From positions 1,047,811-1,111,810 of the forward strand of contig NC_064552.1 of NCBI RefSeq assembly GCF_023856365.1: a stretch of 64,000 bases of DNA, given 5' to 3'. The translations under genes were made by a program, and so were the position numbers. The first letter of the stretch is position 1. Every line of letters starts with the position of its first letter. The notes below the pieces were generated by a model, which had not been told where the DNA came from, did not search any database, and worked only from the letters and a program-made list of their open reading frames with translations. This DNA comes from Brienomyrus brachyistius. Its lineage: Eukaryota; Chordata; Actinopteri; Osteoglossiformes; Mormyridae. Shown here piece after piece: positions 11,060-22,159 of this stretch.

Positions 11060-12002
11060 GTGAGTGCTCTCCTGTGGTTCTTCTGAGGCTCCCTCCACCA
11101 TGGTTCTCCTGACACTCCCCCGTGGTCCACCCCACCCCACCCTGCCCTCCCCATGGTCCTTTAGCGTATTTCGACTTTCTTTGCTTTGACAGTCCGATGT
11201 TACCCCTCTGGTCACTCACAGCACTTTTACAGGGGAGTGGGAGGTGTGAGGGGGTCCCATGTGCTGTTCCATGGCCTGATGGCTGGTCGGGCTTCTGCTG
11301 TGAGGCTACACTGGCTGCCTGCTTCGTGTGCCTTTTTGGGTCTTAGCTTTCAGCGCCTCTATTTGATGCTTTCTATTTGATGCTCTTTCGAGTGCGCCCC
11401 CTGATGGTGCCTCTGTGCTCCTCAGGGACTTACTTCTAATCCGTGTCTGATGCATGTAAGCGAGTCATCCTCGCACGCTCACCGCGAGGTCACAAGTAAA
11501 AGCCACCGGCGCTCATTTAATTCGGTCCCTCCAAGGGGAGCCTCTGCCTCAGACTTCACCGTGTGCTAGAGCACAGTCCCGCTCGCCGCATTGCACATGC
11601 CGTAAACGACTCCCGCATCGTCGCGGAGATTGATGGCGTGTCTAGTGTGAGCTAAAAGCCGGGCTTAGTCAAAGGGGGGAGGGGTGGGGGGGTGCACGCC
11701 TGTGGTGTGGATGTGTCCCTCCCCAAGATGAAGAAATGGAAAACATCCCAGCCCAAGCAGAGACTCGTTTAAATACCTTTTTGCACAAAGTGAGATTTAT
11801 CAGCGAATCAAACAAATAATGATTCCTGGCCCCAAGGCCACGGCGCGTCCCGAAGAGTTGAGATGACGGCGTTTGTGGGCCGGACTGGGCCGCATCCCCT
11901 TTGATCGATGGCCAGCCGTAAAACCGCTCAAGTGGCAGAGGGGGTGGGGTCCGCCTCTCAGTACAGCCAGGCTGAGTCACCTGTGCCCTGCCGCGCCCGC
12001 AG
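11060..12002. other. Intron 6, no tandem array
   Basis: A 943-bp intron without minisatellite. 11500-11640 is CpG-containing and free of simple repeats. No gene seen. Confidence 0.6.
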
Positions 12003-12190
12003 CTCACCTCTGTGGCGATGGGTGGAGCCACGTGGGCGAGGCGTGCCTGCGCATCAACTCCAGCCGCGAGAGCTATGACAACGCACAGCACTACTGCAAG
12101 AATCTGGAGGGCAACATCGCGTCCCTCACCACCTCCAAGCAGGTGGACTTCGTGCTGGAGGAGCTGCAGAAGTACCAGCTTCAGGAGAAG
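12003..12190 (+). CDS. atrnl1: atrnl1 exon: C-type lectin-like domain, N-terminal half
   Basis: Residues 296-358, phase 0 end. Acceptor CGCGCCCGCAG, donor GAGAAG|GTGGGT. It encodes HLCGDGWSHVGEACLRI, then an NSS sequon and SYDNAQHYCKNLEGNIASL, the WxxxxxxC and first-helix pattern of a C-type lectin fold. It ends in the predicted second helix (VLEELQKYQLQEK). Confidence 0.95.
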
Positions 12191-13003
12191 GTGGGTCCAC
12201 TGGGGTGATACTCCAGCGTGAAGCGGTGGGGGCAGTGGGGAGTACATTCATTATCCGGCCAGCAGTGGGGGTTGCATTTGTAATCCAGCCACGATGGGGC
12301 AGGGGGGTGCATTTACAATCCAGCGGGGGGGGGGGTGAGGTGTGTCTTATCTACAGGATACCCCCCACTGTGACCTCAAAGTCTGATCTGAAGGTCGAAG
12401 AAATTCTGTGATAATGGAAAAAATATGGACATCTTTCAAAGTGTGATCTTTATCTGTGCTGCCCCCGCTGCTGCCCCCGCTGCTCCCCCCTCCCCCAATC
12501 AGATTCCTTTCTGCTTTGGCCGGATTGATCTGGGTCTTGGTTCGACCAAAGGCTTCGCAGAGAAGCTCCATTAGAGTTTCTCCCTGTTCTTTTTATGGCG
12601 GCTGTTTAGCTGTAGTTCAGACGGCAGCTATTTGTAGAGTGCTGAAGGTGCAGGGGCTGCCGCCCCCCCCGCCCGCCCACCGGGGCTCACGTGACTCCAC
12701 ATCCATTAGCGGGCCTAATTTGGCTGCACACCACAGATTTCAGCCCAGGGTTTCTCCACCTTGAGCGCTCAACACCACCCTGGCTTCCTTGCGTGGCTGG
12801 GGGGGGCTCTTTTTAAAGGTGACAGATGGGGGATGGTACGCAGTCGGGGGGGGGGGTGATTTCCCTGGAATGCCGTCAATAGGACTGGCTGGGTCTGTGA
12901 CTCAGTGCCAATCATGTTGAGCTTCTCAGTGCCCCCCACACTGAGGTGCCCAGTGCCCCTTCTCTTGCTGTGGTGCTCAGTGTGCCCACCCATGCCCCTG
13001 CAG
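12191..13003. other. Intron 7, no tandem array
   Basis: 813 bp with poly-G runs near 12325 and 12847 and a CTGCTGCCCCCG triplication near 12460. No gene. Confidence 0.6.
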
Positions 13004-13217
13004 CGCATTGCTCCCTGGGTGGGCCTCAGGAAGATCAACGTTTCCTACTGGGGCTGGGAGGATGCATCGCCCTTCACCAACAGCTCACTGCAGTGGCTGC
13101 CGGGCGAGCCCAGCGACTCAGGCTTCTGTGCCTACCTGGAGCGGGCGCAGGTGGCGGGGCTCAAGGCCAACCCCTGCACAGCCACCACAGACGGCCTCAT
13201 CTGCGAGAAACCAGTCG
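13004..13217 (+). CDS. atrnl1: atrnl1 exon: C-type lectin-like domain, C-terminal half
   Basis: Residues 359-429 plus one base of V430. Acceptor GCCCCTGCAG, donor GTCG|GTGAGT. It encodes PWVGLRKINVSYWGWEDASP and QWLPGEPSDSGFCAYL, ending at LICEKPV, the closing cysteine. In the position of the usual Ca/sugar-binding EPN or QPD tripeptide the sequence reads EPS-D. Classical calcium-dependent sugar binding is therefore doubtful (inference). Sequons NVS and NSS are present. Confidence 0.95.
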
Positions 13218-13297
13218 GTGAGTTGTTACCGTCACTACCTCCACCTCAGGACCACAAGAACAAGACACTTCATTATTATGGTGTATTCTCCCGACGG

Positions 13298-13712
13298 GCA
13301 GTGTGACCGCTCTGTCCCGACGGGCAGTGTGACCGGGCAGTGTGACCGCTCTGTCCCGAGGGGCAGTGTGACCGGGCAGTGTGACCGCTCTGTCCCGACG
13401 GGCAGTGTGACCGGGCAGTGTGACCGCTCTGTCCCGACGGGCAGTGTGACCGCTCTGTCCCGACGGGCAGTGTGACCAGGCAGTGTGACCGCTCTGTCCC
13501 GACGGGCAGTGTGACCACTCTGTCCCGACGGGCAGTGTGACCGGGCAGTGTGACCGCACTGTCCCAACTGGCAGTGTGACCGCTCTGTCCCGACAGGCAG
13601 TGTGACCGCTCTGTCCCGAGGGGCAGTGTGACCGCTCTGTCCCGAGGGGCAGTGTGACCGCTCTGTCTCGACGGGCAGTGTGACCGCTCTGTCCCGACGG
13701 ACAGTGTGACCG
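13298..13712 (+). repeat. 26-bp minisatellite with 13-bp half-units
   Basis: Unit CGACGGGCAGTGTGACCGCT then CTGTCC, with a recurrent extra half-unit GGGCAGTGTGACC. About 15 copies. The + strand reads TGA in the unit; the minus strand is open. Confidence 0.96.
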
Positions 13713-14096
13713 CTTATGCCCCTGCTGACAGGAAGTATTGTGCTGTATTGACACATTCTTTCCTACGGGAACTTTTTGTTTGGGCAGTCCAAGCGGAGCT
13801 GAAGATGCATCTTTTAAATGCGCTGTTTTGGCTGTCTTCCATGGTGTCCGAAGTGTTGGGGGGGGGGGGGGGCTTAATAGCCCCCCCATGCTGTCTCTCC
13901 TGATATCTCAGTGTGACCATTAGTCTGCTGGCTTTAGCTAGCCTTTAATCATTATCTATGAAAGCCCACTTAAGAAACATGGATGGGGATTTATCTTCAA
14001 GACACAGACGTCTTGTTTTTACAACATTAACCCTTTAACAGTTCCACCGCAGAATGGCACACTGTAGGTCCAGCACCTGAATGTTTGTGTCCAGAA
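13713..14096. other. Intron 8, unique stretch
   Basis: Poly-G run near 13857-13872; otherwise unremarkable. Confidence 0.6.
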
Positions 14097-14225
14097 AGGG
14101 ACACTCTCTTAAAGGGACACTCTCTTAAAGGGACACCCTCTTAAAGGGACACTCTCTTAAAGGGACACTCTCTTAAAGGGACGATCTCTTAAAGGGACAC
14201 CCTCTTAAAGGGACACTCTCTTAAA
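14097..14225 (+). repeat. 16-bp minisatellite, 8 copies
   Basis: Unit TTAAAGGGACACTCTC, with CCCTC and GATCTC variants. Confidence 0.96.
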
Positions 14226-14398
14226 AGACGTTCTTCTGTTCCTCAGTGTTCTGTAAGTGCACTGGTGTAAGACTTCATTAATTGGAATGAATATGCAATA
14301 ATTTCTGTCTGCCACAGGGTGAGCTTTCCTGTCCTGCCCTGCTCTTCTGTTGCCTGGTCACATGGTGTGTTTCTGTTCTGCTCCCTTCCCCCTGACAG

Positions 14399-14587
14399 TG
14401 AGCCCCAACCAGAACGCCCGGCCTTGCAAGATGCCTTGCTCCCTGCGCACCAGCTGCGCTAACTGCACCAGCCAAGCCACAGAGTGCATGTGGTGTTCCA
14501 GCACCAAGCGCTGCGTGGACTCCAACGCCTACGTCATCTCCTTCCCCTATGGCCAATGCCTTGAGTGGCAGACCGGGGACTGCCTGT
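14399..14587 (+). CDS. atrnl1: atrnl1 exon: PSI module
   Basis: Residues 430-492 plus one base of S493. Acceptor CCCCCTGACAG. I chose the donor TGCCTGT|GTGAGT over the overlapping CT|GTGTGA because only it keeps the frame into QNCSGL. It encodes SPNQNARPCKMPCSLRTSC, then CMWCSSTKRCVDSNAYV and FPYGQCLEWQTGDC. The sequon NCT is present. A 33-bp array starts about 20 nt downstream. Confidence 0.94.
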
Positions 14588-14606
14588 GTGAGTGGACCAT
14601 TTGGGC

Positions 14607-14972
14607 GGGGTCTTTGTGTGCGGTCTGCTGGGTGTGGGCGGGGTCAATGTATGAGGTCGTCTGGGTGTGGGCGGGGTCAATGTATGAGGTCGTCTGGGTG
14701 TGGTCGGGGTCATTGTGTGGGCCCTGCGGGGTGTGGGGGGGGGGGTCATTGTGTGGGTGGGGTCAATGTGTGGGCGGGGTCATTGTGTGGCCCCTGCAGG
14801 GTGTGGGCAGGGTCATTGTGTCGGTGGGGTCAATGTGTGGGCCCTGCTGGGTGTGGGCGGGGTCATTGTGTGGGCCCTGCTGGGTGTGGGCGGGGTCATT
14901 GTGTGGGCTCTGCTGGGTGTGGGCGGGGTAAATTTGTGGGAGGGGTCATTGTGTGGACCCTGCTGGGTGTGT
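14607..14972 (+). repeat. 33-bp minisatellite, about 11 copies
   Basis: Unit GGGTGTGGGCGGGGTCATTG followed by TGTGGGCCCTGCT, with truncated copies. It starts about 20 nt after the donor at 14588. As 33 is a multiple of 3, the exon frame stays open to 14931. Confidence 0.95.
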
Positions 14973-16587
14973 GACAGCCTTGGGCACCTGGATTCATCCT
15001 GCACTTGGTGATGAAAATCTGTCACATGTAAAGGCTGCCCTGGATGGCCAGGGTTTGATTTGCGGGGCTCTCCATGGGGAGTCACATCTCGGCCCCTGGA
15101 CCCCCCTGTCCTTGGCCTGCAGCTTTGCTGCCTGTCTGGGCTTCTTATTGCAACAGTTGTATCAAAGAGCTTCTCCCCCGGGAAAATCGATAGGCATCAC
15201 TGTACGGTGATGTGGCCCCCCCAGCCCCTGCGGCCCCCGCCGTGACGTGACCCCCCCAGCCCCTGTGACCCCTGTAGGTCTGTGAATGTGTGTGTGTATG
15301 TCAGTGTGTGTGTGACTGATCACTTCGCCACTACACTCACATCCCACCTAAGAGCAAAGTGAGCCCGGCACACTGCAACGTCACCACGGCCATCAGTGGT
15401 GTGGTGACCTCTCGACGACCTGAGGCTAATTGGGGGGGTGTATGTGCGCCTGTGGTCACTCCTTCCCAGGTGGAGATGCCTGCTTGGCTTCGCACGAGTG
15501 CCCCGGATCTCCTGTTCCTCACGTGCGGTATTTCTGCGCTCCCATTTAATTCTTGCTGGTATCCTCATCAGCAAGTCGCTCCTGTCCAGGAGGAGGTGCT
15601 CTTGCTCGTCTGGAAACCTGCCAAGCAAGAGGTTTGGGCACCAGTGTGTGGCTTTCTGCCAGCCGTCACCACCCCCTCCCCTTTATTTGCTCTTCGCTCA
15701 TTAGCGGAATGAAGTCGCTCGTGGTTCTGCGGGACGCCAGTTGCCATGGCAGCGGTTGCCGTGCCCACCAGGGCCTTCTCTGCGCTCTGCGGCCAGCGTG
15801 TTGCTCTGCTGTTTTTTGGCATCAGGGTGGAAGTTACCGTGGGAACCGTATGATTTGATGGGCCGGGGGTTTAGAGCTTTCCAGAATATTCACTTTGGAG
15901 TCAGATTGGCTGATGCAGGAGCGGACACCGTTCTGCCGGTATGCTGGGATCTGGACCCCCTGAAAGTACAGTCTGTTACCACCTTTCCTGGCGCAGTGCC
16001 ACCTAGTGGCTGCATGAGGGCAGAGCTCTGCCAGCCTCTGGGCCTGGCAGCGGGAGGCGGTACTGTAGGAAAGGGCACTTATCCGGGTCGCTTTGCCTCT
16101 GCTTTCAGGTCCACTTTAGCAGACGGCCGACACAAACAAAACAAAAGCACTCACTGTGCGTCTCCGTCAGCATCTTCGCTGAAAGCCTTTTATTTAATCG
16201 GCAGCTAAGAACAGGTTTGCTTCAGCGTCAAACGAAATGGAGGGAGAATTCTTCATCATGCCATCGGCGGCGGCGGCACTGGGGAGCAGGCGAGCGGGGG
16301 CCGCGGGGGCCGCGTGGGCGGTGCTGGCGACCCCTGGCCCAGGCACCGTAATTGTGTGTCGTCTTTGTGATGCGCTGATCAGGCTGCACTGCACTGCACT
16401 GCACTGCACTGCTCCCCATAGTGCTCCGCCAAGGTCAGCAGGCGGATGTGTTTTGTTTAAATTGCACATTTAGGGAGGGTGGCTCATGCTGTATGTTTCT
16501 CCCTTTTATTCTCTGTCTGATTGCTCCCCATCATCAGATGGATCGGCCTTGAAATGACCGGTTCTCGATTTGGTAGGGGGATGGGAT
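14973..16587. other. Intron 9, unique stretch with a TGCAC pentamer run
   Basis: About six TGCAC units at 16384-16412, a CGG-rich run near 16266, and otherwise unique DNA. No gene supported; open frames here lack family features. Confidence 0.6.
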
Positions 16588-17226
16588 GTGTGTGCGTCTG
16601 TCTGAGTGTGAGTGCGTCTGTTTGCCTGTGGGTGCATCTGTCTGTGCGTCTGTCTGAGTGTGAGTGCGTCTGTTTGCCTGTGTGTGCATCTGTGTGTGCG
16701 TCTGTCTGCGTGTGAGTGCGTCTGTTTGCCTGTGTGTGCATCTGTCTGAGTGTGAGTGCGTCTGTTTGCCTGTGGGTGCATCTGTGTGTGCATCTGTCTG
16801 AGTGTGAGTGCGTCTGTTTGCCTGTGTGTGCATCTGTCTGAGTGTGAGTGCGTCTGTTTGCCTGTGTGTGCGTCTGTGTGTGCGTCTGTCTGAGTGTGAG
16901 TGCGTCTGTTTGCCTGTGTGTGCGTCTGTCTGAGTGTGAATGCGTCTGTTTGCCTGTGTGTGTGTCTGTCTGAGTGTGAATGCGTCTGTTTGCCTGTGTG
17001 TGCGTCTGTCTGAGTGTGAGTGCGTCTGTTTGCCTGTGTGTGCGTCTGTGTGTGCGTCTGTCTGAGTGTGAGTGCGTCTGTTTGCCTGTGTGTGCATCTG
17101 TGTGTGCGTCTGTCTGAGTGTGAGTGCGTCTGTTTGCCTGTGTGTGCGTCTGTGTGTGCGTCTGTCCGAGTGTGAGTGCGTCTGTTTGCCTGTGTGTGTG
17201 TCTGTCTGTGCGTCTGTCTGCATGCA
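16588..17226 (+). repeat. 38/48-bp GT-rich minisatellite
   Basis: Core TGTCTGAGTGTGAGTGCGTC then TGTTTGCCTG, with an optional TGTGTGCGTC insert that makes two unit lengths. Roughly 15 copies. The minus strand gives spurious HTDAHTGKQTHSHSDRR-type frames. Confidence 0.95.
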
Positions 17227-17634
17227 TGCGTCTTTCCCTCCAATGTGATTAAAAACCTGTTTTTTTTTATGTTGCGTGACATTTTCGGTCCCTGCGAATT
17301 GAAACAGAGTTGTATATAAATTTGTGAATGCAATCAAAAAAATTAAAATTAGCCGAAAGTCTCATATTTTGTTTGGTTGCTTATGGTTAAGGGTAGGATT
17401 GGGTAGAGGTTAAGGTCGTCATGTTGGGATTAGAGTTTTCCCTGTAGAAATGAATGGAGAGTCCCCACAAAGATATAATTACAAACCTGTGTGTGTGTGT
17501 GTGTGTGTTCACAATACCTTCTGCCAGGTGTAGAAAATCACTCTGGGTTTTATCTGTCTTCAAAGCACAAATCACTGCTTCGGAATGATAAGGTTCATTT
17601 AAGGCTTCTGTCATGTGAGACTGTACAGAACATC
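17227..17634. other. Intron 9, 3' unique stretch
   Basis: Short (TG)n at 17489-17508. No gene. Confidence 0.6.
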
Positions 17635-17719
17635 CTCTCTGTCTCTCTGTCTCTCTTTTTATCTGTCTCTGCTTGTCTCTCTCTGTCTCTGTCTGTCTCT
17701 CTTCTCTGTGACTCTGCTC

Positions 17720-17761
<42 letters not shown>

Positions 17762-17775
17762 CACTCTCTCCTCTC
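17635..17775 (+). repeat. CT-rich simple repeat
   Basis: TCTCTGTC words grading into pure (TC)n at 17718-17758, just upstream of the exon at 17831. Confidence 0.95.
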
Positions 17776-17830
17776 TGTTTCTGTCTGACTGCCTTGCACA
17801 TGTTTACCAGTATTAAATTCTCTTTCACAG

Positions 17831-18049
17831 CCCAGAACTGCTCAGGGCTTCGCACCTGCAGCCTGTGTCTGGAGCAGCCGGCTTGCGGCTGGTGTGGCGA
17901 CCCAAGCCATACGGGGCGGGGCCAGTGTATGGAGGGTTCATACAGGGGCCCCGTGAAGAGCCCGTCCAGGCTGAGCCAGGAGATGCTGTTGGAGCCTGGC
18001 CTGTGTCCCCGAGACAGGGGCTACGACTGGGCCTTTATCAACTGCCCTG
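17831..18049 (+). CDS. atrnl1: atrnl1 exon: PSI module and linker
   Basis: Residues 493-565 plus one base of A566. Acceptor TTCTCTTTCACAG, donor CCTG|GTGGGT. It encodes QNCSGLRTCSLCLEQPACGW, then GDPSHTGRGQCMEGSYRGPV and a linker to GYDWAFINCP. The PSI cysteines are intact. The upstream CT-rich array (17635-17775) ends about 56 nt before the acceptor and may overlap its polypyrimidine region. Confidence 0.94.
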
Positions 18050-18064
18050 GTGGGTCACCATGTA

Positions 18065-18074
18065 TACACACACA

Positions 18075-18112
<38 letters not shown>
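18065..18112 (+). repeat. (CA)n microsatellite
   Basis: About 24 CA units with one TA interruption, 15 nt after the donor of the PSI exon. Confidence 0.98.
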
Positions 18113-18114
<2 letters not shown>

Positions 18115-18974
18115 CAGACTCACACCGTTACATCCCTCTTCAGCTTAGCTCATACTTCCCTTTTCCATCTGCGCTTTTAGTCCATGGATGGTCGTGGAAG
18201 ATTGTGTTCATACTACATTTGGCTGCAGATATTGCTGCACTGGTGCATGCATATTCCACCAGACCAGGAGAGGGCAGTGTAATGAAGTGGCTAATCATTT
18301 TAAAATGTTGGGTGGAATTAAGGTAATATGGCATAACGTTATTTTTAAATCCGTACAACAGAATTAGCAAAGGACACCCCCTGCTCAGCATAGCTAATAC
18401 AACAACAAATTTTCTTCCTCGACTCTTTTTTGCCCTCGATTGCGAGTCTGTGAAATTCGGCATTGTCGCCTACTCGACATACATCCATGGTGCAGCTCTG
18501 CCAGACACAAAAATCTTGGCTGCAGGCAGGGGTTAACGTGGGATTCGGCAGGTGGGGAAACTCAAAGATCCAGCATAGTAATGCAGCAGGAGAAAATGAC
18601 TCGCCTCAGAATAATCCCCATGCTGACCCAGGCTGTGTCTGTACTGCTATATTTTCATCTGAAAACAAAGACAATCTCCATCCACACAGGCATTTTACAC
18701 ACCAAAATGATCAAAAGTGTATATGCCGCAGCTATTGGCCTACACTGGGCATGCGCACATCGACACGTAGGTGAGGCGCATGCGCTGATTACAGCGCATT
18801 GCTGCACCCACATGACAGACGACCTCAGGGATGAGAGCCTGAGTGCAGCCGTGCAGTGGGTGATACCTCAGCAGCACACTATTCCGAATGAGTTTTTTCC
18901 TGGTGGCTGCAGTGCCAGTCCTGCCACCAACCCCCAAACTTCCCTATAAGTTGGAGGATCTCCTTGCAGGGCTG
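18113..18974. other. Intron 10, unique stretch
   Basis: No gene or repeat recognised. Confidence 0.5.
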
Positions 18975-19110
18975 GTTGTACATGAAGGTCATGCCCAGGA
19001 TGAAGCAACTGCAGATTAAGGGCCTTGCTCAAGGGCCCAATAGAGTAGGATCACTCTGGGCACTCACGGGATTCAAACCAGCATCCTTCGTATTGCTGGG
19101 ACAGCTCCCT
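18975..19110 (-). repeat. SINE-like fragment
   Basis: AAGGGCCTTGCTCAAGGGCC and GGGATTCAAACCAGCATCCT, the reverse complement of a tRNA-derived SINE head (box B-like GGTTTGAATCCC). Confidence 0.55.
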
Positions 19111-19191
19111 AGCCTCATATCCGCCATATTGGAATACTGTTTACTTCCGTGGAAGGTGATCAGGTGACCAGACAGACGATGACAGGGTGTA

Positions 19192-19556
19192 ACTATCCAT
19201 CCATCCATCCATTTTCCAAACCGCTTATCCTATTGGGTCGCGGGGGGTCCGGAGCCTATCCCGGAAGCAATGGGCACGAGGCAGGGAACAACCCAGGATG
19301 GGGTGCCAGCCCATCGCAGGGCACACGCACACACCAGTCACTCTCACATGCACACTTATGGGCAATTCAGCGACGCCAATCAGCCTCAGCATGTTTTTGG
19401 ACTGTGGGTGGAAACCGGAGTACCCGGAGGAAACCCCACGACAACATGGGGAGAACATGCAAACTCCACACACATGTGACCCAGGCGGAGACTCGAACCC
19501 GGGTCCCAGAGGTGTGAGGCAGCAGTGCTAACCACTGCACCACCATGCCGCCCCAG
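19192..19556 (-). repeat. tRNA-derived SINE, near full length
   Basis: On the minus strand it starts GGGGCGGCATGGTGGTGCAG. A box A-like TGGTGCAGTGG and box B-like GGTTCGAGTCT follow, then the GTTTGCATGTTCTCCCCATG body and a tail of TGGA repeats (CATCCATCCATC on +, 19196-19211). I know this as a very widespread fish retroposon. Confidence 0.8.
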
Positions 19557-20272
19557 GGTGTAACTAGCGAGATCAAATTATGGATGGGTCATGTGATGTG
19601 TGCAAACCAATTAGGGTGCTTTTGCAGTTGGTTGCACACTGCAGTGTGATTGTAGCTTTATACTAGCAGTGGTGCCAGTGGTGGAGCTAGAATTCCCTCC
19701 CCTCCACCCGCTCTGATAGTCAGCACAGACAGTTCAGGGGAGGAGGGCCCTTGTAGGGAATTCCTGACCGTCATCGGCAGCAGTCACACCCCTCACCCCC
19801 CCCCCCCCCGTGGGACCTAATGTGACCCTAGCTAAGCTAGTCCTGGCCAAAGTGTCAGTTACTGTTTCATTAGCTAGCAAGACAGCCAAGTTGCACGTAA
19901 AACAGCGTCTGGTGATTCTGTTTAAACATAGCATCTGAAATTTCCTGCCACTCAATTTATGTTCCCCTTATGTAGATACTATCGTGACCTCGAGTTAATC
20001 TGCATGCACAAACACGGAAGGAATAAGAGCGGGAAATGGGCTGTGCTGAGTGTGGGGGCGGGGCTGTGAGTGGCATTACTTTCTGATTTGTTGACTGAGA
20101 ATTCATAAACTGAAGGTTCCGGAACATCGTTCTGGATCGTACTGGCCTGCTTTAACCCCTAGCAACATGTGCAATGTCCGACGCAAACCCCTGATGACAA
20201 AATTTACATCATCTAACCCTGTGTGTGACTGAAAGTGCCTACAGAAAAGTGAAGTATGAATTGGCTTCCACA

Positions 20273-20275
<3 letters not shown>
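19557..20275. other. Intron 10, unique stretch
   Basis: A poly-C run near 19797-19809. No gene. Confidence 0.55.
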
Positions 20276-20331
<56 letters not shown>

Positions 20332-20334
20332 GTA
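20276..20334 (+). repeat. (CT)n(CA)n compound microsatellite
   Basis: TCTCTC run switching to CACACA, 78 nt before the EGF exon. Confidence 0.97.
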
Positions 20335-20411
20335 AATAGATACAAGCAAACATGCACCCTTCAGTCACTGGTTTTCTGTTTTCCTGATTATCTGCTGTTT
20401 GTCTTTCCCAG

Positions 20412-20549
20412 CATGCCAGTGCAATGGGCACAGCACGTGCGTGAACAGCAGTGTGTGTGAGCAGTGCCGCAACCTGACCACAGGGCCCCAGTGCCAGACC
20501 TGCATGCCTGGTTACTACGGTGACCCCACCAACGGCGGCAAGTGCCAAG
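20412..20549 (+). CDS. atrnl1: atrnl1 exon: laminin-type EGF module 1
   Basis: Residues 566-611 plus one base of A612. Acceptor GTCTTTCCCAG, donor CAAG|GTTAGT. It encodes ACQCNGHSTCVNSSVCEQC, then RNLTTGPQCQTCMPGYYGDP and TNGGKCQ. The CxCNGHS start and CxxGYYGDP end are diagnostic of laminin EGF repeats. Sequons NSS and NLT are present. Confidence 0.95.
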
Positions 20550-20663
20550 GTTAGTGTGAGGGTCGGGGGGGCTCCTAAACAGGGATATGCAGGTGGTCCA
20601 CGGCTGTATCATGGGCAACGAAGTCCAGTCGTGTCATCCAAGAAGGAGAAGGGGCAAGTCCCG

Positions 20664-21156
20664 GGCAGCTCACCTGACCTCCTATCATCCAGAAACCCCA
20701 GGAGAACATGTCAGCTCACCTAGACCTCCTATTACCCAGAAACTCCAGGAGAACAAGCATGCTCACCTAGACCCCCTATTACCCAGAAACCTCAGGAGAA
20801 CATGTCAGCTCACCTAGACCCCCTATTACCCAGAAACCCCAGGAGAACATGCCAGCTCACCTAGACCCCCTATTACCCAGAAACCCCAGGAGAACATGCC
20901 AGCTCACCTAGACCTCCTATCATCCAGAAATCCCAGGAGAAGATGCCAGCTGACCTAGACCTCCTATCATCCAGAAATCCCAGGAGAAGATGCCAGCTGA
21001 CCTAGACCTCCTATCATCCAGAAATCCCAGGAGAAGATGCCAGCTGACCTAGACCTCCTATCATCCAGAAATCCCAGGAGAACAAGCCTGCTCACCCTGA
21101 ACTCCTGTCATCCAGAAATCCCAGGAGAAGATGTCGGCTCACCCCAAGCTCCTATC
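20664..21156 (+). repeat. 47-bp minisatellite, about 10 copies
   Basis: Unit CAGCTCACCTAGACCTCCTA, then TCATCCAGAAATCCCAGGAG and AACATGC. There are two subfamilies (TTACCC/AACATG and TCATCC/AGATG), each in consecutive runs. Confidence 0.95.
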
Positions 21157-22159
21157 CATATCTATAATTACAGGCACGCAGTGGACTTTAGCATCCATGA
21201 CATCACTATGGATGGTGAACCCTGCTTCAAAGACCTACGCTTTCTCTTGGAGCTGTTTTCCTGTTTTCCGTGCCCTGCAGGTTCATGCAAAGCGGAGGGC
21301 AGTGGGCCAGCACACGCTCAGCAGCATCCTTCACACTGACACACATCCTCCCTGCATGTTCTCTGCCATGTTAAATCACTCTTAGTCATTCTCTTATCGC
21401 CCAGTCCTGACAAAAGGCTCCGTGTCACTAACTGCAGATTGGCAGTTTTACCAGATGAGCCCCCGCGTTTCAGCCGCGGTGTCCGCACCCTCGCCCCAGG
21501 CCGCCTTGGCTTGCGACGCCAACGACCCACGCGTGTCCCAAATGTCGATGTGGGCTTCTAGTGATTGCGTCTTTGTGCTTTTCCATAGTGCTGTCCATCC
21601 CTGTGGGGGCCGTCCTTCAGACGCAGTGCTGTTAACTCGGATTAGCGTGCATGCTAGGGTCTGTCGGTGTTTGGCGCAGTCAGGCACGGGAACATTAGTG
21701 GGTTGATGGGTCTATTTTAACCTGACTATGGGATGTGAGTGAGCGTGCAGAGGGAGCTGGAGTGCTGCCTGGATGCAGCCCAGTACAGTCAGACTTCACC
21801 CTTCATTTTCTCTCCCCTTCTTGTCTGTCAGTCTTGCCCTTGAGATTTATTCATGGAAGACATCCGAGTGGAAAGCATGCTGTGAATATGGAACGGGATG
21901 AGCGCGTTTGCGGGACGCCTGCACGGACACTCATGAATCTGTCACATCTGACAACAGACGTTTATCTCGGCGCTCAGCACCACATTCGCCGGCTCCCCAT
22001 CATGCTCACCTGGCCTGTTATCCTGCTACTTAGATATTAAATGTTGATCTCCACTGGTAATGCTAACAAAACCACAAGGAAAGGCAGGACTGGGTTTCTA
22101 ACAGAACATAAATGTTAGTAAGTATAGTAGGTTCACGTTAGGGTCACATTCATTGGTCA
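21157..22159. other. Intron 11, unique stretch
   Basis: No gene supported. Confidence 0.5.

Noticed and set aside
11669..12247. 192-residue minus frame
   Set aside because: It overlaps the lectin exon in antisense; the conserved coding sequence is on +.
16484..17337. Minus-strand His/Thr-rich frames of up to 275 codons
   Set aside because: GT-rich array translated on the opposite strand; no gene signals.
19192..19556. A functional tRNA gene from the box A/B words on the minus strand
   Set aside because: The head is embedded in a longer retroposon with a TGGA tail, and the cloverleaf is not evident.
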